Positions 17,581 to 28,563 are shown, numbered from the stretch's first letter. The stretch: DNA of 64,000 bases from Candidatus Amarobacter glycogenicus (GCA_016719395.1 JADJZF010000010.1:62001-126000), one strand, 5' to 3'. A program made the numbers and translations. The notes: generated by a model from the letters alone, not told the origin.

Positions 17581-18006
17581 ATGCCGAACTGGGTGCTCGA
17601 AGGCCTAATCGCGACAAGTCCTCGTCCCGGATTCTCACCAGGCCCAGAGTTGACCGTCCACGACTACGTCGTCGATTCATGGATCGAAGAGGCACGCAGC
17701 TTCGGCATCCGCTCGGTCATCTGCCTGATCGGCAACGACCAGCTTTGGCTCTATCGAAAGGCAACGCCGGAAGGCCTGCTGAGCCGCTACCGGAGCGAAG
17801 GCTTCGATGTCTGCCACATTCCCACCGCGGACCAGCAAACGCACCCGTTCACCCTCGACGAATACGAACACGCGTGGGAGTCGTTCCAGAACCTGCCGAA
17901 GCCCGTCCTCGTCCACTGCAGCGCGGGCATGGATCGGACGGGTCGGGTGGTCCGATACATCCTCGAACGCTTGGAGACGACCGAGGTCTCGGACGCGGCC
18001 GGATAG
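17581..18006 (+). CDS. Protein-tyrosine/dual-specificity phosphatase family protein
   Basis: 141 aa. The signature loop is HCSAGMDRTGR (H-C-x5-R) at about residue 117. The upstream acid-region candidate is HIPTADQQTHPF. Such small cysteine-based phosphatases act on phosphotyrosine, phosphoinositides or nucleotides. AGGAG lies 5 nt before the ATG. No kinase partner is nearby. Confidence 0.88.
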   Translation: MPNWVLEGLIATSPRPGFSPGPELTVHDYVVDSWIEEARSFGIRSVICLIGNDQLWLYRKATPEGLLSRYRSEGFDVCHIPTADQQTHPFTLDEYEHAWESFQNLPKPVLVHCSAGMDRTGRVVRYILERLETTEVSDAAG

Positions 18007-18013
18007 GCCGGAG

Positions 18014-18895
18014 CTACTTGAGGGCCGCCCACTCGCTCTGCCGTGCAAACAGCAGGTCGTGCATTGGCCAGAACTTCCCCTGCTTCCCCGCGCAAATGGC
18101 TACGAGGCTGGCGTTCCCGGCGTTGGGGTGAATCTGGACGATCGGAAAGTGCAGGAAAGCGAGGGCAACGTCGTTGCCGAGTTTCGCTCGAACAGCCTTC
18201 AGCGAGGTGTCCGTCCACTGCTTGCAGAACGGGCATTGAAAGTCGCTGTACTCCGCAACCACCACCTTCGCGCCTGGGTTTCCCTCAATGGCCGCCCCCG
18301 TGATGTCCGGCTTCTTTGCGACGATGGAAAACCGGCCGGCGGCAGCGAGTTCACGAACCGCTGCCGAGTACCCTTCGAGAGTCGTGGGGCTGCCCTTCAG
18401 TTCGGCCTGGATGATCTCCTCCAGGATCGCGGTGGGCTGCGCACCGACGAGCATCTTGTTGTTGACGAAGAACGTCGGGGTACCCGTGACACCGAGGTCC
18501 TTTCCTTCTTGCAAGTCGCCGTTCAACTCGGCGACGTTCGCGGAGTCGCCGAGGCACTGCGAGAACGCCGCCTCGTTGAGACCGGTCTGCCGGGCGTAGC
18601 TCTTCATCGTATCAAGGAGGCCAGCAGGCGCCGAGGCAACTGGTGAAGCCGTCGGCACGCTCGAAATGGCGTCCGCGGCCGGGGCGCCGTCGAACGTGGA
18701 TCCCGGGCCCGAACTGTCGTCTCGCGTCCACCAGATGGTGGCCGCAATGACGATCGAGCCGAGTATCAGCGCGGCCGGAGTGAGGAAGTAGCTCCACGCC
18801 GGGGGGTCCTTCACATACACCGGGCCGCTCGTCTGCGTGGCCCCCTGAAGCGGTTCCGGCTCGACGATGTCTTCCATCGATTTCGGTTCGGTCAC
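18014..18895 (-). CDS. Membrane-anchored DsbA-like thioredoxin protein, circularly permuted
   Basis: 293 aa. A cytoplasmic N-terminus precedes one transmembrane helix (about 34-56) and a linker. The following domain order is reversed relative to DsbA-family proteins. Residues 93-167 hold what is normally the C-terminal half (SYARQTGLNEAAFSQCL, GVTGTPTFFVN with the cis-Pro at 140, LVGAQP). Residues 200-293 hold the normal N-terminal half (EYSDFQCPFCKQWTD with CPFC at 221-224, then FHFP-like strand, HPNAGNA, GKFWPMHDLLF). The protein ends at the point where the canonical second half would start. Both catalytic elements are kept, so an active oxidoreductase or disulfide isomerase outside the membrane is plausible. 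Confidence 0.85.
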   Translation of the reverse strand: MTEPKSMEDIVEPEPLQGATQTSGPVYVKDPPAWSYFLTPAALILGSIVIAATIWWTRDDSSGPGSTFDGAPAADAISSVPTASPVASAPAGLLDTMKSYARQTGLNEAAFSQCLGDSANVAELNGDLQEGKDLGVTGTPTFFVNNKMLVGAQPTAILEEIIQAELKGSPTTLEGYSAAVRELAAAGRFSIVAKKPDITGAAIEGNPGAKVVVAEYSDFQCPFCKQWTDTSLKAVRAKLGNDVALAFLHFPIVQIHPNAGNASLVAICAGKQGKFWPMHDLLFARQSEWAALK

Positions 18896-18937
18896 CCGGT
18901 CATCGTGCCTCGGGGAGCCCGTGCACGCGAGTGACGA

Positions 18938-19601
18938 TTAAGGCCGGGTGTCCAGGCGCCGCAACACTGCGAGGGTGATCTCCTCCACTGAACTCAGCTC
19001 GGGAGAACCCGAAATCACGTCCTCGACCATCCGCTTCGCATCGCCCCGCGAATACCCGAGGGCAGCGATCGTTTCCACCGCATCCGCCACGGTGCGCTTG
19101 TTCTCCATTTTGGCCGCGTCCACGGGTTGGGCGACGCCGCCGTCGTGCATCGCTGCTTCCGCGATGAGCTTGCCGCGCAGTGTGGCGATGATCTTGTCGG
19201 CACTGCGCGGTCCGATACCCGGCATCTTCGAAAGTACGGCCCGGTCTTCCTGCTCGATCGCCCGCGCGATCGTGCTCACCGAGATGTTCATCGCCTTGGC
19301 GGCCTTTGCCGGCCCGATCCCTTCAACCGTCGTGAACTTCCGGAAGAACTCGCGCTCGGCCCGCCTCAAGAACCCCACCAGGACGGGTGTCGGGTTGTTC
19401 GCTGTCGCGTGGTAGAAGATATGCAGCCCGATGGATGGCCCGCCTCCCTCCCGCGAGGTCACTTTCTCCGGCGATCCCCTGGATCTCCGGCCAGAGCACG
19501 ATCGGCACCAGTACCTCGTAGCGCACTCCCTGGACATCGACTTCCACGGTTGGGCCGCTCGGGTCCATTCGCGCGAGATTGCCCTGCAGGTGCGTGATCA
19601 C
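18938..19601 (-). pseudogene. ruvA: Holliday junction helicase subunit RuvA, frameshifted near 19460
   Basis: From GTG 19601 the frame encodes the OB-fold N-terminus (ITHLQGNLAR, VEVDVQGVRYEVLVP, LWPEIQGIAGE). After about 19460 the family sequence continues in the next frame: GLHIFYHATANNPTPVLVGF, FRKFTTVEGIGPAKAAKAM (first helix-hairpin-helix), MPGIGPRSADKIIATLRGK (second HhH) and the C-terminal RuvB-interacting domain (TVADAVETIAALGYSRGDAKR). RuvA tetramers bind four-way junctions with RuvB. Because the rest is well conserved, a base error is likelier than true loss. ruvC lies 10 kb away; ruvB is not in the window. Confidence 0.85.
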
Positions 19602-19674
19602 ACGGCACAGCGAACAGGGAATACGCACCAGGCGCAAATCGACACTCGCAAACCCAGAATCGACAATCGATCAC

Positions 19675-20523
19675 GTGCCCGAACTCCCCGAAGTCGAGAC
19701 CATCCGCCGCGACCTGGAACCGCTCGTCGCCGGCCGCCGCATCACCGGTGTGGAGGTCGACCCCGCCACCATCCACCTGCTCGCCTGGGCGCCCATCGAG
19801 GCGCTCCGCGCGAACCTCGTCGGCCGGACTGTGACGGCCATCGGCCGCCGCGGTAAGTACCTCATGTTCTCGCTCGACGATGGCCGCGTCTTTGTCGTAC
19901 ACCTCCGCATGACCGGGCGCCTGGTCTGGCGCCCCCACGACGCCCCGGCCGAGCAATTCCAGCGGGCCGTGATCGAGCTCGACAACGGGTACGACCTGCG
20001 CTGGGCCGACCTGCGGAAGTTCGGCACCTGGCGCCTCCACGAATCAGTCGCCGAAGTCGTCGGCAAGCTCGGCCCCGAACCGATCGACGATTCCCTCACG
20101 CTGAAGGAGTTCCGCGCCCGTCTCGCCAACCGTACAGCACCGGTGAAGGCTGTCCTCCTCGACCAGCGCCGTTTCGCCGGCCTCGGCAACATCTACGTCG
20201 ATGAAGCGCTCTACGAGGCGCGCATCCGACCCGATACCCCCGCGGGGAAAGTTTCGCCAGCGGCGACGAAGCGCCTGTTTGCCTCGTCCCGCAGCGTCCT
20301 CGAACGCGGCATCGAGAATCGCGGCGCGAGCTTCAAAGATTACGTCGACGGCCAGGGAGAGAAGGGTTCGCAACACATGCACGTCCAGGTCTTTCGGAGG
20401 ACAGGGAAGCCCTGCTACCGCTGCGGAAGCACGATTCAGCGGACGGTTGTCGGTGGCCGCGCGACCCACTTCTGTCCTCGCTGCCAGCCGAAGGCCCGCG
20501 TGAAGGCGGCCCCGGTTGGTTGA
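19675..20523 (+). CDS. mutM: Formamidopyrimidine-DNA glycosylase (Fpg)
   Basis: 282 aa from GTG 19675, chosen because the active-site proline must follow the initiator residue (mature PELPEVET). It removes oxidised purines such as 8-oxoguanine and nicks the strand. Conserved elements: the K of RGKYLMFSL, the helix-two-turn-helix region (LDQRRFAGLGNIYVDEALYEA) and the C-terminal zinc finger (CYRCGSTI ... THFCPRCQ). All four zinc cysteines are present, so the enzyme looks intact. Confidence 0.97.
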   Translation: MPELPEVETIRRDLEPLVAGRRITGVEVDPATIHLLAWAPIEALRANLVGRTVTAIGRRGKYLMFSLDDGRVFVVHLRMTGRLVWRPHDAPAEQFQRAVIELDNGYDLRWADLRKFGTWRLHESVAEVVGKLGPEPIDDSLTLKEFRARLANRTAPVKAVLLDQRRFAGLGNIYVDEALYEARIRPDTPAGKVSPAATKRLFASSRSVLERGIENRGASFKDYVDGQGEKGSQHMHVQVFRRTGKPCYRCGSTIQRTVVGGRATHFCPRCQPKARVKAAPVG

Positions 20524-21433
20524 CGAAGCCCAGGTCCTCGCCGCCCTCGGACTTCCAGTGGACGTGCCCGCGCATTGGGAGCCGCTCGGAGAGTCGCCAT
20601 GGAGCCCGGTCTTGCTCTCAGCCGGGGGAGACTCCCCCATCGAAGCCGTCATCCGCGAAGCAGCCGACCCGGACGCCGCCCGGAACCACGCAGCCGTCGC
20701 CGAGGCGCTGGCGCGTTGCGGCTTTGCGCATGCGCCACGCCTCCTCGCCATGGTCGCCAACGCGACTATCGAGGAAGCCGTCCCTGGCGCCACGGCGATG
20801 CAACTCGTCCCACCGCCCGGTTCCGCTGAGGCGGCAATGGCGGCCCTTGCCGCGCTCCATGCCCTCCCGCTCCGTGAAGGTGCGGACTGGGATCGTAATC
20901 CCGGCGACCTTTGCCCCGCTGCCGAAGTGCCCCTCCACCGTCTCGGCTTCTCCTCCATCGAGCGCGAGCCGGCACGGGAGCCCCTGCTCGAGGCGCACGC
21001 CTACCTTCTCGCGTCGCCGTTCGGGTTCGCCCACCGCAACGCCGTCGCGGCAAACGTTCTCCTTGCACCCGGTAAGGCCTGGCTGACCGATTTTTCGACC
21101 GCCGGACACGGACCGCAGTACTTCGATGTCGCGGCCTTCCTCCTGACGTCCGGTCTCGAAGCGCCCGGCCGGCGGGCGCTCGCCGCCGCCTACGCTCGTC
21201 ACCGCGATGTCGCGCCGGATACGGCTGCGGACCTTATCGACCTCCTCGGCATCCTCTGGGGCATCGGCTGGCTGCTCGAACTGCCCCGCCAGCTCATCAC
21301 GAACCTCGGGGATGACTCGACGTCCAGTGCGCTCAGGTTGGCCTCTTCGCGGATCGAAAAGGGGATGCGCCAGCCTGCCGGCGACTCGCCCGTCGCTGCG
21401 GCCATCCGCGCGGCTCTCTGGCCCGTCCGCTGA
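20516..21433 (+). CDS. Aminoglycoside phosphotransferase-like (kinase-fold) protein with altered catalytic loop
   Basis: 305 aa, start TTG 20516, overlapping the end of mutM by 8 nt. The C-lobe resembles APH/choline-kinase enzymes: FAHRNAVAANVLL then WLTDFSTAGHGPQYFDVAAFLL. The second motif keeps the metal-binding D-F. In the first, the usual H-G-D catalytic loop is H-R-N, so the catalytic Asp is replaced by Asn. This may be a pseudokinase or a diverged enzyme. The N-lobe is only weakly recognisable. Coupled to mutM by overlap, reason unknown. Confidence 0.6.
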   Translation: MVDEAQVLAALGLPVDVPAHWEPLGESPWSPVLLSAGGDSPIEAVIREAADPDAARNHAAVAEALARCGFAHAPRLLAMVANATIEEAVPGATAMQLVPPPGSAEAAMAALAALHALPLREGADWDRNPGDLCPAAEVPLHRLGFSSIEREPAREPLLEAHAYLLASPFGFAHRNAVAANVLLAPGKAWLTDFSTAGHGPQYFDVAAFLLTSGLEAPGRRALAAAYARHRDVAPDTAADLIDLLGILWGIGWLLELPRQLITNLGDDSTSSALRLASSRIEKGMRQPAGDSPVAAAIRAALWPVR

Positions 21434-21483
21434 CGGCAACCGGCCGGCTGGCTCGTTCGACAACCCGGTACGCGCCAAAGACA

Positions 21484-22149
21484 ATGCCACCCGTGGCGAC
21501 ACCGGCCGTCTCCTTTCCCGGCAACATGACCGAACTCGGTTTCGTCGAGGCCTACGCGAGGTCGGCCGTCCGCAAGCCCCAGATGGCCGCCGATGCGGCA
21601 CTCCGAGCCCTCGTTTTCTCGGAATCAGGAGACCGGGCGATCCTTGCCGGCCTCATCGCGCTGGAGCTTGCGGAAGCTTGCCGCCGCCTCGCCGCCGTCT
21701 ACGAAGCGCTTTCCGACCGGACGCATAGCGTCGCGCGCTCGCTGCTGCGCCCGCTCCCCGGCCATGCTGGCTGGCTCGTCTTCGTCCAGCGCGCGGCCAC
21801 CATTTCGCCGGAACAAATGCTGCGCGAATTGGCGCTCGGCGAAGATGCCCTGCCCGCCGCCCAGATGCTCCGCGCCCAGCCGGAACTGGGCGAGCTCGGT
21901 GGGCTCGTCGCGGCCGCCGAGACCGGCAACCCGATGCTCCTCATCCCTGATCTCGGGAAGCGGCAGGTCGCCGAGGAGTGCTGGCTCGCCGGAGTAGATA
22001 GTGAGGGTGATCCCATCACATCCAGCTTCGGCGCCTCTGAAGGGGACGCCACGACGCTCGCGGACATAACGGCTGACATCTGCACCATCGCTCGCGACTT
22101 CCTCATGTCCTACGTTGCCGCTCGCCGCAGTGCGGGCCGAGCGCACTGA
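21484..22149 (+). CDS. Helical protein of unknown function
   Basis: 221 aa, largely alpha-helical by composition (Ala/Leu/Arg-rich), without signal peptide or membrane segment. No family recognised. It ends 1 nt before the P1 peptidase start (TGAaATG), so the two are probably cotranslated. An alternative start is Met15 (MTELGFVEAYA). The codon usage matches the neighbours and the reading frame is long, so it is probably real. Confidence 0.65.
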   Translation: MPPVATPAVSFPGNMTELGFVEAYARSAVRKPQMAADAALRALVFSESGDRAILAGLIALELAEACRRLAAVYEALSDRTHSVARSLLRPLPGHAGWLVFVQRAATISPEQMLRELALGEDALPAAQMLRAQPELGELGGLVAAAETGNPMLLIPDLGKRQVAEECWLAGVDSEGDPITSSFGASEGDATTLADITADICTIARDFLMSYVAARRSAGRAH

Positions 22150-22150
22150 A

Positions 22151-23146
22151 ATGACGGCCTGGCAGACCGGACCGCGCAACGCCATCACCGATGTCCCCGG
22201 AATCCGAGTCGGTCACTCCACCGACCGGCGCAACGCCACCGGCTGCACCGTGATCCTCTGCGAGTCCAGCACCGCAGCCGCCGTCGACACTCGCGGTGGC
22301 GCGCCCGGCACACGCGAGACGGATGTCCTCGGCCTTTCGAACCTGGTGCGGAAGTGCCATGCCGTGCTCTTCACCGGTGGAAGTGCGTTTGGCCTCGCAG
22401 CGGCAGATGGCGTGATGCGCTGGCTTGGGGAGAAAGGTGCCGGCTTCCCCACGGCACATAGGGCAATCCCCATCGTCTCGGCTGCCGTCCTCTACGACCT
22501 CGGCCTGGGGAACCCGCTCGCGTCTCCGGCTGCCGAAGACGGCTACCGGGCAGCGTCCCGCGCGAAGGGTGGAGCCGTTGCCGAGGGTAGCGTGGGCGCG
22601 GGGACGGGAGCGACCGTGGCCAAGTTGCTCGGCGCCGAGCATGCCCTCAAGGGGGGCCTCGGGACGGCTAGCCTCCTCGGCCCCAACGGGATCGTCGTTG
22701 GTGCTCTCGTCGCCACCAACGCTGTGGGCTCCCTTGTCGACCCCGATACCGGCAAGCTCGTTGCCGGCCCGCGTGGGACGAAGGGGAGGTTTCTCCCGCT
22801 CCCCGAAGCGTTGGCCCGCCGCACCGAAGCGCTCGAACTGACGCCGGGCGAGAACACCACGCTGATCTGCGTCGCCACCAACGCGAAGCTCGAACCACAC
22901 CAGCTCCAGCGCATCTGCACCCAGGCGCACGATGGCTTCGCCCGCGTCGTCGTCCCTGCACACACAATCGGCGACGGCGACATCGCCTTCGCGGTCTCGA
23001 TGGGTACGCTCGAGATCCCGGCGAACGATGTCCTGACCGTCGGAGCGCTGGCGGCGAGGACGGTCGAAGCCGCCCTGCTCAGGAGCGTGATGCTGGCTGC
23101 CGGGATGAAGGACATGCCTTCGGCGGCGGATTGGCGCCGGCGCTGA
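22151..23146 (+). CDS. P1 family (DmpA/NylC-type) peptidase
   Basis: 331 aa from ATG 22151. The family opening NAITDVPGIRVGHSTDRRNATGCTVI is split here as NAITDVPGIRVGH then CTVI; TRGGAPGTRETD and FTGGSAFGLAAADGVMRWL also match. The C-terminal motif HTIGDGDIAFAVSMG contains the region where these N-terminal-nucleophile hydrolases self-cleave. Members are beta-aminopeptidases, L-aminopeptidases or nylon-oligomer hydrolases; substrate cannot be inferred. Coupled to the preceding helical protein. Confidence 0.87.
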   Translation: MTAWQTGPRNAITDVPGIRVGHSTDRRNATGCTVILCESSTAAAVDTRGGAPGTRETDVLGLSNLVRKCHAVLFTGGSAFGLAAADGVMRWLGEKGAGFPTAHRAIPIVSAAVLYDLGLGNPLASPAAEDGYRAASRAKGGAVAEGSVGAGTGATVAKLLGAEHALKGGLGTASLLGPNGIVVGALVATNAVGSLVDPDTGKLVAGPRGTKGRFLPLPEALARRTEALELTPGENTTLICVATNAKLEPHQLQRICTQAHDGFARVVVPAHTIGDGDIAFAVSMGTLEIPANDVLTVGALAARTVEAALLRSVMLAAGMKDMPSAADWRRR

Positions 23147-23244
23147 GGTCGGTTTCCACCCTGCCCCACGGCGGCTTCGTTCTTTCGTCGCGGGAGCTTG
23201 GAAACGCTGTCCCCGCGGGTGTAGTGTGAAAGCAGGGGGCGTCG

Positions 23245-23811
23245 ATGGACCACGATCCTCACCCGGTGGAGCGCGAACGGCTTCGGGTGGCGCTCTCGCG
23301 GCTTCTCGACGCGTTCGTCGAGCGCGACGCCTCTGCCGAAGACCTGAACACCTAGGCGGGCATCGTCGAGCGCTTTGGAGACCGGATCAGAGAGGCGCCG
23401 CCGGCGAGCATTCTCTGGGGCATCGGTAACCGTGGCGTCTTCGCTGTGAAGGGCATCCTCGCGCCTGCACAGTTCACAGCACCGGCGGCCAGGGCCGGAG
23501 AAACGTTCTCGGCGACAGTCGTATTTGGCGCCGACCAGGAGGGCCACAGCGGTTTGGCCCACGGCGGCTCGATCGCGCAGGCCTTCGATTACCTCTTTAG
23601 CGCCCTCGATGCCTACGGCCAGGACATGTGTTTCACGAGCGAGCTCAGCGTCCGTTTCCTCCGGCCCGTCCCGCTGCACCAGTCAGCCACGTTCGAGGTC
23701 TCGCTCGACGGCATCGACGGCGCATTGAGGAAGGCCTCAGGAAGAGCGTCCGTGGGAGGGCTCACCTGCGCTGAAGCGACCGCCGTCCTCGCCGTCAAAC
23801 GCCCGCGATAG
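23245..23811 (+). pseudogene. Hotdog-fold thioesterase, interrupted by in-frame TAG at 23353
   Basis: From ATG 23245 the frame runs 36 codons to TAG (23353-23355), then continues open in the same frame to 23811. The part after the stop reads AGIVERFGDRIRE, then a hotdog domain: GADQEGHSGLAHGGSIAQAFDY (cut here at GHSGLAHGGSIAQAFDY), the typical PaaI/thioesterase substrate-site signature, and VRFLRPVPLHQSATFEV. A tgg-to-tag change would explain the break. The longest intact ORF is 23446-23811 (121 aa). Acyl-CoA thioesterase activity is likely for the repaired protein. Confidence 0.7.
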
Positions 23812-23823
23812 CAGCAACCGCGC

Positions 23824-24288
23824 TTAGTAGCGCCCGCCCAGCTTCGAATGGTCCCAGCTGAAGACGTCGACCGGATTCACTTTCACAACGACTCGTTTGC
23901 TCGCGACCTTGAGGGCAGCCTCAGGAGTGTCCGTTGGCGCGGGGATTCCGTTGTACTTCGCCCCCACGAGGCCCATCACTTTCGCTATGAACGGGGTGTC
24001 GTCGATGAGTTCCGCTTCCCCTTCGATGACCAGGCCTTTGAGTTCGGCATAGCCCTTTCCCGCTTCGAGCATGCACGTGATCTTCGGATTGCGGCGGAGG
24101 TTCAGGACCTTCTGGCTCTTGGCGAACGTCGTGAAGTGAATCTTCCCGTCGATGACGACGTACCACATCGCAATGAGGTGAGGGAATCCCTTATGCCCAT
24201 TCGAGGCGACCTGCAGGGTCCAACCCTGGTTGAGGAATTCTTCCTGTTCGGTATCGCTCAAGGAGATGGCGCCGCGGCGGCTGGGCAT
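23824..24288 (-). CDS. Pyridoxamine 5'-phosphate oxidase-fold flavin/F420-type protein
   Basis: 154 aa from ATG 24288. Split beta-barrel features: EFLNQGWTLQVASNGHKGFPHLI, MWYVVIDGKIHFTTFAKSQK (given here as MWYVVIDGKIHF and KSQKVLNLRRNP), and EGEAELIDD. These match the PPOX/FDOR superfamily, some members of which use F420. Cofactor cannot be decided. It is divergent from the next PPOX-fold gene, with a 74-bp shared promoter region. Confidence 0.82.
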   Translation of the reverse strand: MPSRRGAISLSDTEQEEFLNQGWTLQVASNGHKGFPHLIAMWYVVIDGKIHFTTFAKSQKVLNLRRNPKITCMLEAGKGYAELKGLVIEGEAELIDDTPFIAKVMGLVGAKYNGIPAPTDTPEAALKVASKRVVVKVNPVDVFSWDHSKLGGRY

Positions 24289-24362
24289 GAGGTTGCTCCG
24301 GGTCTCTAGAATGCGTCCCCATAGTAGAGCCGCTGCACGCCACCGCGGCAAGGAGAGCCAAC

Positions 24363-24971
24363 ATGACATTCGAGCACAGCAACGCCTCCCGCGACTTCCA
24401 GGACCGATTCGATACGAGACGCCTGTCCGACGCCATCACCGCCGCCACCGTCCACGACTTCATCTCCGATAGCGATGCACGCTTCATTGGCGCCGTCGAC
24501 ATGTTCTTCATCGCCAGCCAGGGGGCGAACGGCAATCTCGACTGCTCGTATAAGGGAGGAGAGCCGGGCTTCGTCAAGGTCGTCGACGAGCACACGATTG
24601 CCTTCCCCAACTACGACGGCAACGGCCAGTACATGACTGCCGGCAACATCGCCGAAACCGGGAAGGTCGGCATCCTCTTCATCGACTGGGTGAGCCAGTG
24701 GCGCATGCGTCTGAACGGCTCCGCCAGCATCGACTTCAACGACCCGCTCAAATCTGAGTGGCCGGAAGCCCAGTTCGTCGTCCGCGTCCGCGCCGAGGAG
24801 GTCTTCCCGAACTGCCAGCGCTACGTCCACCGGATGGACCTGGTCGAGCGTTCGGTCTTCGTGCCGAAGGCCGGCTGCGAAACCCCAGACCCGGATTGGA
24901 AGGCCCACTTCGAAGATGCCCTCCCAGCCGAGCAGCGTGTTCGCCGCGCCGCACACCGACCGGGCGAGTAG
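24363..24971 (+). CDS. Pyridoxamine 5'-phosphate oxidase family protein
   Basis: 202 aa; AAGGAG lies 8 nt before the ATG. Family patterns: FIASQGANGNLDCSYKGGEPGF, cut here as FFIASQGANGNLDCSYKGG, then TIAFPNYDGNGQYMTAGNI and VGILFIDW. These belong to the subgroup with a DUF-like PPOX barrel that reduces or binds FMN. Divergently transcribed from another PPOX-fold gene, suggesting a small flavin-linked module. Confidence 0.85.
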   Translation: MTFEHSNASRDFQDRFDTRRLSDAITAATVHDFISDSDARFIGAVDMFFIASQGANGNLDCSYKGGEPGFVKVVDEHTIAFPNYDGNGQYMTAGNIAETGKVGILFIDWVSQWRMRLNGSASIDFNDPLKSEWPEAQFVVRVRAEEVFPNCQRYVHRMDLVERSVFVPKAGCETPDPDWKAHFEDALPAEQRVRRAAHRPGE

Positions 24972-25005
24972 GCCCGTGCCGCCGCGGGCGGAGTAGACTG
25001 CGCCC

Positions 25006-25821
25006 ATGGGAAATGGCAAGAACGGCCGGGCGATCATCCCCGAACCAGGCAAGAACGTCGACATCCGCGACTACGATCCCGCTGACACCGGCGGGATGAC
25101 GAAGGAAGCCGCGCTCCAGGAGATAGCCCAGTTGCGGCTCCGCCTCAACGACCTCCAGAACGTGCTCTACGCCGATGAGCGCTTCGGGCTCCTCTTCGTC
25201 CTCCAGGCGATTGATACCGCCGGGAAGGACAGCACCATCAACAGCGTCTTTCAGGAAGTTGGGCCGATCGGTTGCCGCGTCGAGAGCTTCAAGGTGCCGA
25301 CGCCGGAAGAACTCGCCCACGATTACCTCTGGCGCTACCGCAAGGTGACGCCTCAGAAGGGCCACATCACCATCTTCAACCGTTCGCACTACGAAGCCGT
25401 GCTCGTCGAACGGGTGAAAGGCATCGTCCCGAAGCAGGCCTGGGAACAGCGCTACGACGACATCAACAGCTGGGAGGACTACCTCGTACGCAACGGCACT
25501 GTCGTCATGAAGTTCTTCCTGCTGATCTCCAAGGATGAGCAGCGACAGCGCCTCCAGGAGCGCATCGATGACCCGAAGAAGCAGTGGAAATTCCGCCTCG
25601 GCGACCTGGACGACCGGAAGCTCTGGAACGAATACGCCGGGGCGTATAGCGATGCCATCACCCGCTGCAACACCAAGCAGGCCCCGTGGCACGTCATCCC
25701 CGCCAACAAGAAGTGGTACCGCGATGTCCTCGTCGCGCGGGCCCTCGTCGAGAAGCTTGAATCGCTCGACCTTCGCTACCCGCCGGCGGACCCGTCTGTC
25801 GTCGGGCTCAAAGTAGAGTAA
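25006..25821 (+). CDS. ppk2: Polyphosphate kinase 2 family protein (class III-like)
   Basis: 271 aa, the typical short single-domain length. Walker A region LQAIDTAGKDSTINSVF with the DTAGKD spelling common in class III enzymes, SFKVPTPEELAHDYLWRY, and lid/Walker B region ITIFNRSHYEAVLVERV. Class III PPK2 enzymes can phosphorylate both nucleoside mono- and diphosphates with polyphosphate. A second, class I-like PPK2 occurs at 11245-12288. Confidence 0.94.
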   Translation: MGNGKNGRAIIPEPGKNVDIRDYDPADTGGMTKEAALQEIAQLRLRLNDLQNVLYADERFGLLFVLQAIDTAGKDSTINSVFQEVGPIGCRVESFKVPTPEELAHDYLWRYRKVTPQKGHITIFNRSHYEAVLVERVKGIVPKQAWEQRYDDINSWEDYLVRNGTVVMKFFLLISKDEQRQRLQERIDDPKKQWKFRLGDLDDRKLWNEYAGAYSDAITRCNTKQAPWHVIPANKKWYRDVLVARALVEKLESLDLRYPPADPSVVGLKVE

Positions 25822-25830
25822 CCCGCCGGA

Positions 25831-25989
25831 CTAGCGGATGTTCCCGATGCTGTTCTTCACCGTGTCGTGCTTCGCGCGCTGTTCCACGTTCGGGCTGTCG
25901 TCCTGCACGGCTTCGGCCTTGTCCTTCTTTTCCGGCGCCTGCTTCGCTGCCAGTGCGTCTGCCGTCGAAGTGGTCTCTTTCTCACCCAT
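25831..25989 (-). CDS. Short MGEKET-type protein (52 aa), paralogue of the 42-residue-repeat protein
   Basis: A 52-codon ORF with GGAGGA 9 nt before the ATG. It begins MGEKETTST and ends with HDTVKNSIGNIR. The start matches the repeat protein at 37946-38431 (MGEKETASA), and the end echoes that protein's INNSHSNIKNLRD motif. The protein is highly charged, with many Lys/Glu/Asp and no hydrophobic core, so it is probably disordered. Convergent with ppk2 (9-bp gap). No known family. Confidence 0.6.
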   Translation of the reverse strand: MGEKETTSTADALAAKQAPEKKDKAEAVQDDSPNVEQRAKHDTVKNSIGNIR

Positions 25990-26143
25990 GGTGGCGTCCT
26001 CCGCGGCCTACCTTATCTCACGGCGCAAGCCCGCCGGCCTCGCGGAAAGTGCCGCACTCCCGCGCAGGTGCTTCCCACCCTCCTGACACCCCACCGTCAG
26101 GAGCCTTCGAAATTCCCTCCGGCCATCCGCTACACTCGAATCC

Positions 26144-28255
<2,112 letters not shown>

Positions 28256-28260
28256 CTACT

Positions 28261-28563
28261 ATGGTATATACTCCGGATGGCGATGAAGTCCCTTTCGACT
28301 GGGATGCATCAGAACGATCACGTGGAGCGGGTCGAGCTACGCCAGATGAAGTCACACAGGCGCTGCTCTCCGGTGACCGGCTATTTCTTCGAAGATCCGA
28401 CACTGAAACCGAGGATCGGTGGGTCGTGATGGGGCCAACAGACGAAGGCCGGTGGTTGGTGGTCGTTTACACCCGGCGAAATGGCCAGATACGCGTTATA
28501 ACCGCCCGCGAACCGAACGCCCGCGAAGCGGCGTTCCTTTCGCGCCGAAGGAGAAAAAAGTGA
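28261..28563 (+). CDS. brnT: BrnT-family toxin
   Basis: 100 aa. Features fit BrnT ribonuclease toxins: FDWDASERSRGAGRATPDEV, RWVVMGPTDEGRWLVVVYT, and IRVITAREPNAREAAF. BrnT folds like RelE and blocks translation; BrnA-type or CopG-type antitoxins neutralise it. It begins 5 nt after uvrB's stop and its stop overlaps a GTG (GTGA) that begins the antitoxin coding frame. Confidence 0.8.
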   Translation: MVYTPDGDEVPFDWDASERSRGAGRATPDEVTQALLSGDRLFLRRSDTETEDRWVVMGPTDEGRWLVVVYTRRNGQIRVITAREPNAREAAFLSRRRRKK

